Shown: piece by piece, positions 26,269 to 35,760 of the stretch | How positions within the stretch are numbered: position 1 is the first letter of the stretch | Layout: each line of letters begins with the position of its first letter | Source: Bifidobacterium parmae | GTDB taxonomy: Bacteria > Actinomycetota > Actinomycetes > Actinomycetales > Bifidobacteriaceae | Direction: 5' to 3' | Assembly (NCBI RefSeq): GCF_002860365.1 | Contig: NZ_NMWT01000010.1 | Coordinates: 1-64,000 of the forward strand | Length of the DNA: 64,000 nucleotides | Notes under the pieces: generated by a model | Databases searched by the model: none | Seen by the model: only the letters and a program-made list of their open reading frames with translations | Told to the model about the DNA's origin: nothing | Translations under genes and position numbers: made by a program

Positions 26269-27420
26269 ATGACGCGATACCTATGCGCCCCGGATTCCTT
26301 CAAGGAGAGCCTGACCGCCATGGAGGCGGCGCAGGCGATGGCACGGGGCATCAAGAACGCGGACCCCGATGCCGAGGTTCGATGCCTGCCCATGGCGGAC
26401 GGCGGCGAGGGCACCACGCGCGCGCTCGCCGATGCCACCGGCGGTGCGATGCGCACCATCGACGCCAGCGACCCGCTCGGACGCCCGGTCAAGGCGTCCT
26501 TCGGCATGCTCGGCGACGGCGCGACCGCCGTGGTCGAGACCGCCGAGGCCAGCGGCCTGGCGCTGCTCGACCCCGGCGAGCGCGACCCGCTCGTCACCTC
26601 CTCGTATGGCACCGGCGAACTCATCCGCGCGGCCCTCGACGCGGGCGCGCGACGCATCCTCGTCGGACTCGGCGGCTCCGCCACCAACGACGCCGGCGCG
26701 GGACTCCTCCAGGCGCTCGGCGCCCGGCTGCTCGACGGATACGGACGGGACCTCGAACCCGGCGGCGCGGCGCTCGCCGGCCTCGACCACGTCGACCTGA
26801 CCGGCCTCGACCCGCGCGTCAGGGACGTCGAGATCGTCGCCGCCTGCGACGTGACCAATCCGCTGACCGGCCCCGACGGCGCCAGCGCCGTGTTCGGCCC
26901 GCAGAAGGGAGCCACCGCGGCCGACGTCGCATTGCTCGACAAGGCCCTGACCCGCTTCGCCATCGTCGTGGAACGCCAGCTGGACGTCCACGTCGCCGAC
27001 CGCCCCGGCGCGGGCGCAGCCGGAGGCATCGGCGCCGCGCTCCTCACGTTCCTGCACGCGCGCTTCATGCCCGGCGTCGACCTCGTCATCGAGCAGTCCG
27101 GACTCGACGAGGCCGCGCGATGGGCCGACGTCGTGTTCACCGGCGAAGGCTCGATCGACTTCCAGACCAAATTCGGCAAGACGCCCGCAGGCGTAGCCAG
27201 GACCGCGAAGCGGCACGGCCGCCCGGTCATCGCCGTGGCCGGCCACATCGGCAGGGGCGTCGGCGAACTGCACGAGGTCGGCATCGACGCGGTCTTCGGC
27301 ATCGCCCCCGGCGCCGCCACGCTCGACGACCTGCTCCGGCACGCCGCCGACAACGTCGCGTTCACCGCCGAACAGGTCGTGCGCACGTTGCGGCTGCATT
27401 CCGGCGCGGAGCGACGTTGA
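26269..27420 (+). CDS. Glycerate 2-kinase (GlxK/GarK type)
   Basis: A 383-residue kinase of the PF02595 family that phosphorylates D-glycerate with ATP. The N-terminal APDSFKESLTAMEAAQAM and PMADGGEGT are hallmark motifs, followed by VGLGGSATNDAGAGLLQALG in the middle (split across the nucleotide fold) and FTGEGSIDFQTKFGKTPAGVA near the C terminus. The length is normal. It starts at ATG 26269, apparently leaderless, and is monocistronic. In bifidobacteria the physiological source of glycerate is unclear. A strong hairpin lies 190 bases downstream. Confidence 0.93.
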   Translation: MTRYLCAPDSFKESLTAMEAAQAMARGIKNADPDAEVRCLPMADGGEGTTRALADATGGAMRTIDASDPLGRPVKASFGMLGDGATAVVETAEASGLALLDPGERDPLVTSSYGTGELIRAALDAGARRILVGLGGSATNDAGAGLLQALGARLLDGYGRDLEPGGAALAGLDHVDLTGLDPRVRDVEIVAACDVTNPLTGPDGASAVFGPQKGATAADVALLDKALTRFAIVVERQLDVHVADRPGAGAAGGIGAALLTFLHARFMPGVDLVIEQSGLDEAARWADVVFTGEGSIDFQTKFGKTPAGVARTAKRHGRPVIAVAGHIGRGVGELHEVGIDAVFGIAPGAATLDDLLRHAADNVAFTAEQVVRTLRLHSGAERR

Positions 27421-27422
27421 CC

Positions 27423-27584
27423 TCAGGCTGTCCGAGTTGAGACATGTGCGGCGGCGTGCGGATCGACGGCGGGGACGAAGCGGCAGCGGCGGTTGATGGC
27501 GTTGACGAACGGGCCGGTGATGGCGGCGGCGACGATCGTGCCGACGCCGAGCGCGAGAATCGCCGTGCCGAGCAGCAGTTCCAC
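27423..27584 (-). pseudogene. Short hydrophobic frame, possible remnant of a membrane protein
   Basis: From GTG 27584 the minus strand encodes 53 residues. The first half is one hydrophobic helix (ELLLGTAILALGVGTIVAAA), followed by ITGPFVNAINRRCRF and a polar tail. The GVGT...GPFVN pattern recalls the C-terminal end of YczE-type integral membrane proteins, so this may be a decayed gene end; it could instead be a genuine small membrane protein. There is no convincing ribosome-binding site, and the frame upstream runs into a terminator hairpin. Confidence 0.3.
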
Positions 27585-27612
27585 GCCCCGCCGATGGTAG
27601 TCGTGTATACGA

Positions 27613-27650
27613 AAGACGGGGGTTCCGGAATCATCCGGAACCCCCGTCTT
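27613..27650. terminator. Strong bidirectional hairpin
   Basis: A perfect 17-bp stem (AAGACGGGGGTTCCGGA) with loop ATCA, followed by a pyrimidine-rich stretch. It lies between glycerate kinase and the minus-strand small genes. Confidence 0.85.
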
Positions 27651-27708
27651 CTCTTCTCTCTCACACAGCGGTCGGCTCAGGCGCGAGCCGACAAGTCATG
27701 AATCAGAT

Positions 27709-27837
27709 TCAGCGGGCGATCTTCTGCGCGTCGTTGACGATGTCGGAGAGCACCTTGGTGTTGCCCATGGTGTGCTGGGCCATCGTGCTGGCACCGTACA
27801 TGGCGAGACCGCGAATCATGGAATCCTTGAACGACAT
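27709..27837 (-). CDS. 42-residue small protein of unknown function, copy A
   Basis: A 42-residue frame beginning MSFKDSMIRGLAMYGASTMA and ending VNDAQKIAR. It is preceded by AAGGAA at ideal spacing. A paralogue lies 132 bases upstream (27970-28098): the first 31 residues differ at a single position and divergence is confined to the C-terminal 11 or so. Four Met residues and an amphipathic-looking N terminus are the only features; there is no signal peptide, Cys or Gly-Gly cleavage site. Conservation between the copies plus proper ribosome-binding sites argue for real genes. The function is unknown. Confidence 0.75.
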   Translation of the reverse strand: MSFKDSMIRGLAMYGASTMAQHTMGNTKVLSDIVNDAQKIAR

Positions 27838-27969
27838 AATGATTTCCTTTCAGGTTCGGTCATGGCGTTGGGCCGATGACCACGTTTGCATTTTTCGGTG
27901 TGCGACGCCGCGGCATGTCTTCCGTATCGCCGGCGTGCGTCGCGAAGTCTGTACTTGTTAGCGCTGGAT

Positions 27970-28098
27970 TCAGCGGCCGAGCTTGTCGGACTCGTTCACG
28001 AGGTCGGAGAGGACCTTGGTGTTGCCCATGGAGTGCTGGGCCATCGTGCTGGCACCGTACATGGCGAGACCGCGAATCATGGAATCCTTGAACGACAT
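27970..28098 (-). CDS. 42-residue small protein of unknown function, copy B
   Basis: A tandem paralogue of the 27709-27837 gene. It starts MSFKDSMIRGLAMYGASTMA and ends DLVNESDKLGR, with AAAGGAAT before the ATG. It is the promoter-proximal copy: a consensus-like promoter (TTGCGC-17-TATTCT) covered by the 16-base palindrome CTGAAACCGGTTTCAG lies 80 bases upstream. The operator suggests control by a LacI-type carbon regulator. The transcript may include both copies. I do not recognise the family; a small regulatory, chaperone-like or secreted role cannot be distinguished from sequence. Confidence 0.8.
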   Translation of the reverse strand: MSFKDSMIRGLAMYGASTMAQHSMGNTKVLSDLVNESDKLGR

Positions 28099-28161
28099 AT
28101 CCATTCCTTTCGTTGGTCAAAGCCCCTTGGTGGCTTTGCTTTGTTGTTTTCCGGTTCCTTT

Positions 28162-28204
28162 CTGAAACCGGTTTCAGAATAGCGCGTCATCGTGACCTGC
28201 GCAA
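28162..28204 (-). promoter_or_regulatory. Promoter and operator for the tandem 42-residue genes
   Basis: On the minus strand the -35 is TTGCGC (28204 to 28199), the spacer is 17 bases and the -10 is TATTCT (28181 to 28176). The perfect palindrome CTGAAACCGGTTTCAG (28162-28177) overlaps the -10 end and start site. A second palindrome, TCGAACCGGTTCGA (28265-28278), lies further upstream. Sequestration by a LacI-family repressor is inferred. Confidence 0.75.
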
Positions 28205-28278
28205 GGGGGAATCGTCGATTCCGGCGTGTCGCGCCCTGTCCTCGCAGGTCAATCGCCGCAAGTGTCGAACCGGTTCGA

Positions 28279-28558
28279 TGCAAACGTTGGCAGGAATCGC
28301 GTCCGTGAATCGTTGCCATCATTGGGTTTTGACGCGTCGTCCATTCCGGGGCCTTCGTCGCCGCGCGGCCGTCGCGGGCGCCGACGGCGGATTTCCGGCG
28401 ATCCGTCGCCCGTCGGCGTGTCGCGGTGCCCGCAGGCGTGCGCATGCGGGTCCGCCGTCGACCGTCGACGACCGGCGGCATCCGTAGACGACCGTCGCCG
28501 GCCGTCGCGGCGTCGTCCGTCGCGCCGGCGCGACGGCGGGGGAGTCCCCGCACCCGGC
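28279..28558. other. Intergenic region rich in CCGTCG motifs, no gene seen
   Basis: Between the small-protein promoter and the rpoZ promoter the sequence is dominated by CGTCG/CCGTCG/CGACGG words, particularly from 28365 on. I see no reading frame with a start site and coding character, and no RNA motif I recognise. Confidence 0.4.
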
Positions 28559-28564
28559 TATACT
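28559..28564 (+). promoter_or_regulatory. rpoZ -10 box
   Basis: TATACT lies 42 bases before the rpoZ start; the -35 region is G-rich and not consensus-like. Confidence 0.5.
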
Positions 28565-28606
28565 CGTTGCGGTTGAGATAGATTTTCCATGGTTTGGAGC
28601 ATGAAT

Positions 28607-28936
28607 ATGGCAGAAGAAACCGAGACCGAGACCACCGAGGTCAAGGGCAACGAGGAGTTCGGCACCAGCCCCACCCCCGACGGTCTGGCCAGCCCGACGA
28701 TCGACGATCTCATGGAGCACGCGGACTCCAAGTACGCGCTGGCGATCTTCGCCGCCAAGCGCGCCCGTCAGATCAACTCCTACTTCACCCAGCTCAACGA
28801 GGGCCTGCTGCAGAACGTCGGCCCGCTCGTCGAGTACCAGAACAACGAGAAGCCGCTGTCCATCGCCTTCCGCGAGATCAACGAGGGCCTGCTCGAGGAG
28901 ACCCTCGGTGAGGACGACCTGACCGAAGGCAACTGA
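28607..28936 (+). CDS. rpoZ: DNA-directed RNA polymerase subunit omega
   Basis: A 109-residue omega subunit that helps assemble and stabilise RNA polymerase by holding beta-prime. The conserved core [28 protein letters not shown] lies at residues about 30-60 (written here in two parts: [11 protein letters not shown] and [11 protein letters not shown]). The acidic N- and C-terminal extensions are typical of actinobacterial forms. ATG 28607 is chosen over two in-frame ATGs upstream because GGAG sits seven bases before it. metK follows on the same strand, but a terminator-like hairpin intervenes. Confidence 0.93.
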   Translation: MAEETETETTEVKGNEEFGTSPTPDGLASPTIDDLMEHADSKYALAIFAAKRARQINSYFTQLNEGLLQNVGPLVEYQNNEKPLSIAFREINEGLLEETLGEDDLTEGN

Positions 28937-28983
28937 CCTTCCGGCACATCCGCCCCGCCGCGCCCTGATTCCCCGACACACGC

Positions 28984-29081
28984 TTGCCCCAAGACGGCGT
29001 GTCGTGTAGAACTGGACGACAGGAGCGAACGACCTGAGGCTCGCGCCGACCATCATCCGATGGTCTGGCACGGGCCTTTTT
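28984..29081 (+). ncRNA. Candidate short RNA or attenuated leader between rpoZ and metK
   Basis: TTGCCC (28984-28989) and TAGAAC are spaced 17 bases apart and could start a transcript near 29016. That transcript would end at the hairpin 29037-29081. A competing GAGC/GCTC pairing (near 29024 and 29039-29042) overlaps the terminator's left arm. It does not match the SAM riboswitch classes I know. It may be a small RNA, a metK attenuator or simply the rpoZ terminator. Confidence 0.3.
29037..29081 (+). terminator. Rho-independent terminator after rpoZ / upstream of metK
   Basis: Outer stem AGGCTCG/CGGGCCT, internal loop, inner perfect stem GACCATC/GATGGTC, then five T residues (to 29081). Confidence 0.8.
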
Positions 29082-29240
29082 CGTAGCCGTGAGGCTGCGT
29101 CCATGGCGCGCGATGCCGCGTCGAAGCCCGTGCGGTCCAGAAGAAAACAGAACAATCCGTATCATTGTGCCTCGCCCGCGCCGGAAGCCCTCAGGGACAT
29201 CCCGCGGCACGCGGGGCGATAAGTCCGAAAGAGGGATGAT

Positions 29241-30467
<1,227 letters not shown>

Positions 30468-30500
30468 CCAGCCTCGCCTGACCCTCCCATCCCGCGCCAT

Positions 30501-30594
30501 ATTCCCATGGTGCGGTAAAACTCTCATGGTGCGGTAGGCGAAAACGGCTTGTTGCCGCGGTTTTACAAAACCTTCAAACCGCACCATGGGGAAT
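30501..30594. repeat. Inverted repeat with CATGGTGCGGT units after metK
   Basis: ATTCCCATGGTGCGGT (30501-30516) is matched by an inverted copy at 30578-30594 with one extra base, and a further direct CATGGTGCGGT copy lies at about 30525-30535. GTAAAAC/GTTTTAC forms an inner pair. Its design resembles the arms-plus-internal-copy layout at 6583-6710. Confidence 0.65.
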
Positions 30595-30623
30595 GGGCGG
30601 CGACGCGACACGCCTGACCGATG

Positions 30624-30654
30624 AAGGACCGGTACATCCGTACCGGTCCTTTTT
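30624..30654 (+). terminator. Rho-independent terminator upstream of priA
   Basis: A perfect 12-bp stem, AAGGACCGGTAC, with loop ATCC, followed by five T. It terminates metK transcription. Confidence 0.92.
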
Positions 30655-30663
30655 CAGTGCCAT

Positions 30664-30669
30664 TACGAT
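30664..30669 (+). promoter_or_regulatory. -10 box of a leaderless priA promoter
   Basis: TACGAT ends 7 bases before ATG 30677, the same sequence and spacing as at 22305-22310. Confidence 0.55.
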
Positions 30670-30676
30670 GGTGGCC

Positions 30677-32989
30677 ATGACCGGAATGGAAGCGGAACAG
30701 CTGGCGCTTGAAGGGCTCGCCCCCCGCAGGCGGCGCCGTCGCGCGCCCGCGGCGCACACGCCCGCCGCGCACGACCCGATCGCGCGCGTCGTGCTGGATA
30801 TCCAGGCCACGCATCTGGGCGGCACCTTCGACTATTACGTCGACGAGAAGGATGCCGAGGCCGCCCGTCCCGGCGCGCTCGTGCGCGTCCGGTTCGGCGG
30901 ACAACGCGTCAACGGCGTGATCTGGGAGCGCGCCGCATCCTCGGACGTGCCGCGCTCCTCCCTGCGCTACCTGGAACGCGTGCTCGGCGGCGACGTCCTC
31001 GTCCCCGCCGCCATGCGCCGCGACATCACGCTCATCGCCGACGCGTACGGCGGCACGCGCGCCAACATCCTGCGCCTCACCGTGCCGCCGCGCGTCGCCA
31101 AAGTCGAACAGGAGCAGCGTCTCGTCGCCGGATTCGCCGGTCGCGCCTCGGCGTCGGGGGCCGCGCACGTGCCGGAGGAGGCCGCCGCACGCGTCGACGC
31201 CTGCTACGACCGCATCGCCGCACAATACGACGCGGGCGTGCGCGACCTGCGCGACGCGCTGCACGCCCGCGCCTTCCGTTCGTTCGTCTTCGACCCGCTG
31301 CCCGGCGTCGGCCAGGCCGCGCGCGCGCTCGCGTGGATGGCCGCCGAATCGCTGACGGCCGGGCATGCGGCCGTCATCGTCCTGCCCGGCATGAAGGATA
31401 CGCACGACGTGCTCGACGCGATGCGCGCGCTCGGCTTCGCGCCGTTCGGGCCGGGACGCGCCGGCGCCGCGACCGGCGGCTGGACCGGCGACGTCGCCAT
31501 CCTCAGCGCCGAAATGTCGCCGGTCGACCGCTACCGCGCCTACCTCGCCGTCGCCACCGGGCAGGTGAGATGCGTGATCGGGCCGCGCGCCGCCATGTAC
31601 GCGCCCGTCGACGGGCCGGGACTGTTCGCCATCATGGACGACGTCGCCTACCAGCAGGCCGACGGCATGATGCCGTACGCGCACGCGCGAGGCGTGCTGC
31701 GTCTGCGAGCGCGGACGCACGGCGGCGTGTTCGTCGCGCTCGCCAACGCGCGCAGCCCGCTGAGCCAGATGGAGGCCGTGGGACTGCCCGGCGTGCCGCG
31801 GCGCGCCGTCACGACCGCGGTGAGCGGCCCGGCCACACCCGTCCGCCCGCTGCCCACCGTGCTCCGTGACGCCATGCCGTGGGTGCGCTGGCTCAACCGC
31901 GAGGAGCTCGCGCGTCTCGCCGACCCGTCCATCGGCGCGCGCGTGCCGCACGTCGCCGTCGGCAACATCCGCGAGGCGCTGCGCTCCGGCCCCGTCCTCT
32001 TCTCCATCCCCTCCGACGGCGTGTCGGAGGCGTTGAGCTGCGCGAACCCGAAATGCCTGCGGCAGGCGCGATGCCGCCGCTGCACCGGGCCGCTGCAGCG
32101 CGTGAACGGCAATCCGGTGCCGCGCTGCCGTTGGTGCGGCGCCGCCGCGTCGAACTGGACGTGCCCGCACTGCCACGGCGAACGGCTGCGCGTCGTGCGC
32201 GTCGGCGCGGCCGGCACCGCCGACGAACTGCGCGGCCTGTTCCGCGGCGTGCCCGTCCTGCTGTCGTCGCCCAGCCAGCCGGGCGGCGTGATCGGCGAGA
32301 TCGACCACCGCCCGGTGATCGTCATCGCGACGCCCGGCGCGGAACCGCGCGTGCGCGCGCCGCAAGGCGACGGACCCCGATACGCCCCCTACGCGGCCGT
32401 CGCGATCCTCGACGCGTGGACGAGCCTGTACGCGCCCGGATTGGACGCGCGCGTGGACACGCTCGCCGCGTGGATGCGCGCCGTCGCCCTATGCGCGCCG
32501 CGCGAACAGGGCGGACAGGCGCTGCTGCTCGGGGAGACCGATCCGGCCATCGCGCAGTCGCTGATGCTCTGGGACTCCTCGATGCTCGCCTCGCGCGAAC
32601 TCGCGGAACGCTACGAGACCGGCATGCCGCCGGTCGTCTCCGTCGCCTGCGTGTGGGGCCGGCGCGACGCCGTCGACGACGCGCTGCACGCCGTCGGCGC
32701 GGCGATCGGCGGCGACATGGCCGTCTGCCCGCTGCCGGGCGGGGGAGGAACGCCGTCGACGGTTCCGGAACTGCCCGGCGTGCTCGGGCCGGTGCCGATC
32801 CCGCAGCCACGCACCGTGGACGCGCGCGAACTCGAAGTGACCGCCGACCGCGTGCGCGCCGTCATCCGCGTGCCGCACGCGCGGCGCGAGGAGCTCGCGG
32901 AACGATTGCGCACCGAGGTCGCCCGCCACGTGGCCGCCCGCGAACCCGGCGAACTGCGCTTCCAACTCGACAGAAAGGACCTCATCTGA
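30677..32989 (+). CDS. priA: Primosomal protein N' (PriA), ATPase-degenerate actinobacterial form
   Basis: A 770-residue PriA homologue for restart of stalled forks. The N-terminal DNA-binding domain reads DIQATHLGGTFDYYVDEKD. Zinc-binding Cys pairs sit in the C-terminal half (CANPKCLRQARCRRC, CRWCG and CPHCHG). The helicase Walker A expected near residue 210 is replaced by PLPGVGQAARAL with no GKT, and no DEAH-type box is evident, so ATP-driven unwinding seems lost, as known for actinobacterial PriA-like proteins. ATG 30677 is chosen because of the leaderless promoter; ATG 30668 would overlap the -10. fmt follows further downstream, a common association. Confidence 0.9.
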   Translation: MTGMEAEQLALEGLAPRRRRRRAPAAHTPAAHDPIARVVLDIQATHLGGTFDYYVDEKDAEAARPGALVRVRFGGQRVNGVIWERAASSDVPRSSLRYLERVLGGDVLVPAAMRRDITLIADAYGGTRANILRLTVPPRVAKVEQEQRLVAGFAGRASASGAAHVPEEAAARVDACYDRIAAQYDAGVRDLRDALHARAFRSFVFDPLPGVGQAARALAWMAAESLTAGHAAVIVLPGMKDTHDVLDAMRALGFAPFGPGRAGAATGGWTGDVAILSAEMSPVDRYRAYLAVATGQVRCVIGPRAAMYAPVDGPGLFAIMDDVAYQQADGMMPYAHARGVLRLRARTHGGVFVALANARSPLSQMEAVGLPGVPRRAVTTAVSGPATPVRPLPTVLRDAMPWVRWLNREELARLADPSIGARVPHVAVGNIREALRSGPVLFSIPSDGVSEALSCANPKCLRQARCRRCTGPLQRVNGNPVPRCRWCGAAASNWTCPHCHGERLRVVRVGAAGTADELRGLFRGVPVLLSSPSQPGGVIGEIDHRPVIVIATPGAEPRVRAPQGDGPRYAPYAAVAILDAWTSLYAPGLDARVDTLAAWMRAVALCAPREQGGQALLLGETDPAIAQSLMLWDSSMLASRELAERYETGMPPVVSVACVWGRRDAVDDALHAVGAAIGGDMAVCPLPGGGGTPSTVPELPGVLGPVPIPQPRTVDARELEVTADRVRAVIRVPHARREELAERLRTEVARHVAAREPGELRFQLDRKDLI

Positions 32990-33072
32990 GAGCCGCCCCG
33001 CCGGAGGCCGTCACCTCCGCTCCCGCCGGAGACCGTCACCTCCGCCCCGCCCTGGAATCCTGCGAGTGCCTT

Positions 33073-33126
33073 CATCATCGCCCCCGCCGGCGGGGGCTCC
33101 CGCGAAGCGGGTGGGGGTGGTTCCCT
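33073..33126 (+). repeat. Two-hairpin palindromic element after priA
   Basis: GCCCCCGCCGGCGGGGGC, then TCCCGCGAAGCGGGT, then GGGGGTGGTT: a forward copy with a variant second hairpin. Short CCGCCGGAGxCCGTCACCTCCG direct repeats precede it (33000-33045). Confidence 0.75.
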
Positions 33127-33234
33127 CGTGGGAATCCCGCGTCCACGCCCACCGTCCCGCACGCATGGGAACATGATGGCGGCGACGGGCGCACCCCGCC
33201 TGCGGAAACATACGGACGAACGTAAGGAGACGCG

Positions 33235-33939
33235 ATGAAGGGTTGGCCGGGAGAACCGGAAATGGACTACGACGTGCTGGTGGCCGACGGCGAGGCCGCG
33301 GCGAACGCGGGCAAGCCGATCACCGACGTCATCTTCGACTTCGGCAACGTGCTCATCTACTGGGATCCGGCGGCCGTGCTCATCCCGCGCTACAGCCGGA
33401 AGACCATCGACGAGTTCCTCGACAACGACGTTTCCGGCTTCTACGACGCGAACGACCGCATGGACGGCGGCGCCACCCCCGAGGAGGGCGTCGCGTGGAT
33501 GCGCGAGACCCACGGCGACAAGTGGGCCGACATCCTCAAGTACTATCTCGACAACTTCGAGGACTCGCTCGTCGGCGTCGTGCCCGGCGCGCGCGTGCTC
33601 ATCAACGACCTCAAGGCCGCGGGAATCGGCGTGTGGGGCCTGTCCAACTGGGAGAAGGAGCTGTTCCCGATCGCCGAGAAAGCCACGCCGATCCTCGGAC
33701 GGCTCGACGGCAAGGTCGTCTCCGGCTACGTGAAGCTGCGCAAACCGCACAAGGACATCTACGAGCGCGCGTTGCAGGAGTTCGGCATCACCGCCGACGG
33801 CGCCGTGTTCATCGACGACAAGGCGATGAACATCGTCGGCGCGAACGCCGCCGGCATCCGCGGCGTCCGCTTCAAGGACCCGGTCAGGCTGCGCGAGCTG
33901 CTCATCGCCAACGGCGTGAACATCCCCGCCCTCCAGTAA
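33235..33939 (+). CDS. HAD-superfamily hydrolase (subfamily IA)
   Basis: A 234-residue protein. The nucleophile motif is [12 protein letters not shown] with DFG in place of the usual DxD, as in several YihX-like phosphatases. Motif II GLSNW and motif [14 protein letters not shown] are present, with [10 protein letters not shown] carrying the motif III Lys. It probably removes phosphate from a small metabolite; the substrate is not predictable. A TAAGGAG sits before ATG 33235. The first 25 residues before the HAD core are an unconserved-looking extension. It lies between priA and fmt, separated from both by palindromic elements. Confidence 0.85.
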   Translation: MKGWPGEPEMDYDVLVADGEAAANAGKPITDVIFDFGNVLIYWDPAAVLIPRYSRKTIDEFLDNDVSGFYDANDRMDGGATPEEGVAWMRETHGDKWADILKYYLDNFEDSLVGVVPGARVLINDLKAAGIGVWGLSNWEKELFPIAEKATPILGRLDGKVVSGYVKLRKPHKDIYERALQEFGITADGAVFIDDKAMNIVGANAAGIRGVRFKDPVRLRELLIANGVNIPALQ

Positions 33940-33948
33940 CGTTTCTGC

Positions 33949-33993
33949 TCCCCCTTGAGGGGGAGCTGTCGGCGCAGCCGACTGAGGGGGCGT
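33949..33993 (+). repeat. Two-hairpin palindromic element upstream of fmt
   Basis: CTCCCCCTTGAGGGGGAG, GTCGGCGCAGCCGAC, TGAGGGGGCGT. Nearly identical to the copy at 4815-4859. Confidence 0.85.
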
Positions 33994-34043
33994 ACCACGA
34001 ACGCCCCATATCCCCATCCCATCGAAAGGAATCCCACCGCTCC

Positions 34044-35015
34044 ATGCTCAGACTGCTGTTTGCCGGCACCCCCGACGTGGCCGTGCCGTCCCTCAAGGCG
34101 TTCGCCGCCGACCCGCGATTCGAGGTCGCGGCCGTGCTCACCCGTCCCGACGCGCCCACCGGCCGCGGCCGCAAGCTGAAGCCCAGCCCGGTCAAGGCGG
34201 CCGCGCTCGAGCTCGGCATCCCCGTCATCGACGCGAAGCCGCGCGACCCCGGCTTCCTCGACACGCTGAAGTCCCTGGACGTGGACATCGCCGCCGTCAT
34301 CGCCTACGGCAACATCCTGCCCGCCGACGTGCTGGACGCCGTACCGCTCGGCTGGTACAACCTCCACTTCTCCAACCTGCCCGCGTGGCGCGGCGCCGCC
34401 CCCGTGCAGCGCGCCATCTGGGCCGGCGACGCGACCACCGGCGCCGACGTGTTCAAGGTGGGCGTCGGATTGGACGACGGCCCCGTCATCGCGACGATGA
34501 GCGTGACGCTCACCGGCCGCGAGACCTCCGGCGAACTGCTCGACCGTCTCGCCGAGGAGGGCGCGCCCATGTACGTGGACGCGCTCGCACGCGTGGGGGA
34601 GGGGACCGCGGCCTACACGCCGCAGCCAGCCGACGGCTTCACGTACGCGCACAAGATCACCGTCGAGGACGCGCGCATCGACTTCACGGATCCGCTCGAC
34701 GGGATCGACCGCCAGATCCGCGCCTGCACGCCGCACCCCGGCGCATGGTGCAAGCTGCACGCGGGCGGCGACGCGGACGACACCGAGCCGATCACCCTCC
34801 ACATACTGCGCGCCCAGCCGGCCGACGCCGCGAACCCGAACGCGCCCACGTCGCTTGAACCGGGCGAACTCGAAGCGGGCAAGCGCAACGTGTGGGTCGG
34901 CACCGGCACCACGCCGCTCGAACTCCTCGAAGTCAAGGCGCAGGGCAAGAAGGCCATGCGCGCCGCCGACTGGGCGCGTGGCGCCCGCCTCGCCCCCGGC
35001 GCCCGCCTCGCCTAG
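34044..35015 (+). CDS. fmt: Methionyl-tRNA formyltransferase
   Basis: A 323-residue enzyme that formylates initiator Met-tRNA using 10-formyl-THF. The N-terminal Rossmann part starts [16 protein letters not shown]; the catalytic core [20 protein letters not shown] has the conserved Asn and His; the C-terminal OB domain follows, ending in the redundant [13 protein letters not shown] 34044 has GAAAGGA about 13 bases upstream, a long spacing, but no better start is available. The stop TAG lies in CTAG (35012-35015), which also holds the stop of convergent serB, so the two genes share bases at their ends and no terminator fits between them. Confidence 0.95.
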   Translation: MLRLLFAGTPDVAVPSLKAFAADPRFEVAAVLTRPDAPTGRGRKLKPSPVKAAALELGIPVIDAKPRDPGFLDTLKSLDVDIAAVIAYGNILPADVLDAVPLGWYNLHFSNLPAWRGAAPVQRAIWAGDATTGADVFKVGVGLDDGPVIATMSVTLTGRETSGELLDRLAEEGAPMYVDALARVGEGTAAYTPQPADGFTYAHKITVEDARIDFTDPLDGIDRQIRACTPHPGAWCKLHAGGDADDTEPITLHILRAQPADAANPNAPTSLEPGELEAGKRNVWVGTGTTPLELLEVKAQGKKAMRAADWARGARLAPGARLA

Positions 35016-35722
35016 CGCAGGAAGTCGAGGACCTTCGTCAGGTCGCGTTCGTTGATGGCCTCGTGGGCGGCCAACTGGGTCTTCGGCTTCGCGCAGAACG
35101 CGATGCCGAGCCCCGCGGCCTGGATCATCGGGATGTCGTTCGCGCCGTCGCCCACGGCCACGGTCTGCGCCATCGGGATGCCGTCGCGTTTCGCCCATTC
35201 GCGCAACGCGTGCAGCTTCACCGTCTTGCATACGATGTCGCCGACCACCTGGCCGGTGAGACGGCCGTCGCGCACGTCGAGACGGTTCGCGAGCCAATGG
35301 TCGATGCGCGCCTCCTCGGCGAGACGGTCCACCACCTCATGGAATCCGCCGGACACGACGCCCACCTTCCAGCCGTGCGCGTGCAGCTCGTCGATGAGCG
35401 CCAACGCGCCGCGCGTGAAATGCAGCTTGTCGTGCACCGTGTCGAACACGGAGACCGGCAGGCCCTCCAGCAGCGCCACGCGGGCGCGCAGCGCGTCGCA
35501 GAACTCGAGTTCGCCGCGCATCGCGCGCTCCGTCACCTCGGCGATGCGCTCGCCGCAGCCGGCAGCCTCGCCCAGCTCGTCGATGACCTCCTCGTCGATG
35601 AGCGTCGAATCGACGTCCATGACCAGCAGTCCCGGCTCGGCGAGCGTCGGCGGCTCCGGAAGATCGGGTCCGGCCGCGCCGGCGTCGTGTTCGTCAAGGA
35701 ATTGCGTGGTTTCAAGCGTCAT
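35012..35722 (-). CDS. serB: Phosphoserine phosphatase
   Basis: A 236-residue HAD phosphatase for the last step of serine synthesis. The nucleophile motif [12 protein letters not shown], motif II SGGF, the motif III Lys in VCKTVKL and motif [13 protein letters not shown] are all present. The N-terminal ACT domain of some relatives is absent. ATG 35722 is chosen; the GGAGG before it is unusually close (one base), so a TTG start at 35752 remains possible. The gene converges on fmt with overlapping stops and is divergent from dedA, whose start lies 39 bases away. Confidence 0.92.
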   Translation of the reverse strand: MTLETTQFLDEHDAGAAGPDLPEPPTLAEPGLLVMDVDSTLIDEEVIDELGEAAGCGERIAEVTERAMRGELEFCDALRARVALLEGLPVSVFDTVHDKLHFTRGALALIDELHAHGWKVGVVSGGFHEVVDRLAEEARIDHWLANRLDVRDGRLTGQVVGDIVCKTVKLHALREWAKRDGIPMAQTVAVGDGANDIPMIQAAGLGIAFCAKPKTQLAAHEAINERDLTKVLDFLR

Positions 35723-35760
35723 GCCTCCGATTGTCGAAAAACCTTGGGACAATACCCCCT

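Noticed and set aside
28113-28160. Rho-independent terminator CAAAGCC...GGCTTTG followed by T-rich sequence on the plus strand
   Set aside because: It has the right shape, but no plus-strand gene ends before it; it more likely affects the leader of the minus-strand small-protein transcript.
28937-29240. SAM riboswitch upstream of metK
   Set aside because: The conserved cores of the SAM aptamers I know are not recognisable; only a terminator and possible alternative stem can be supported.
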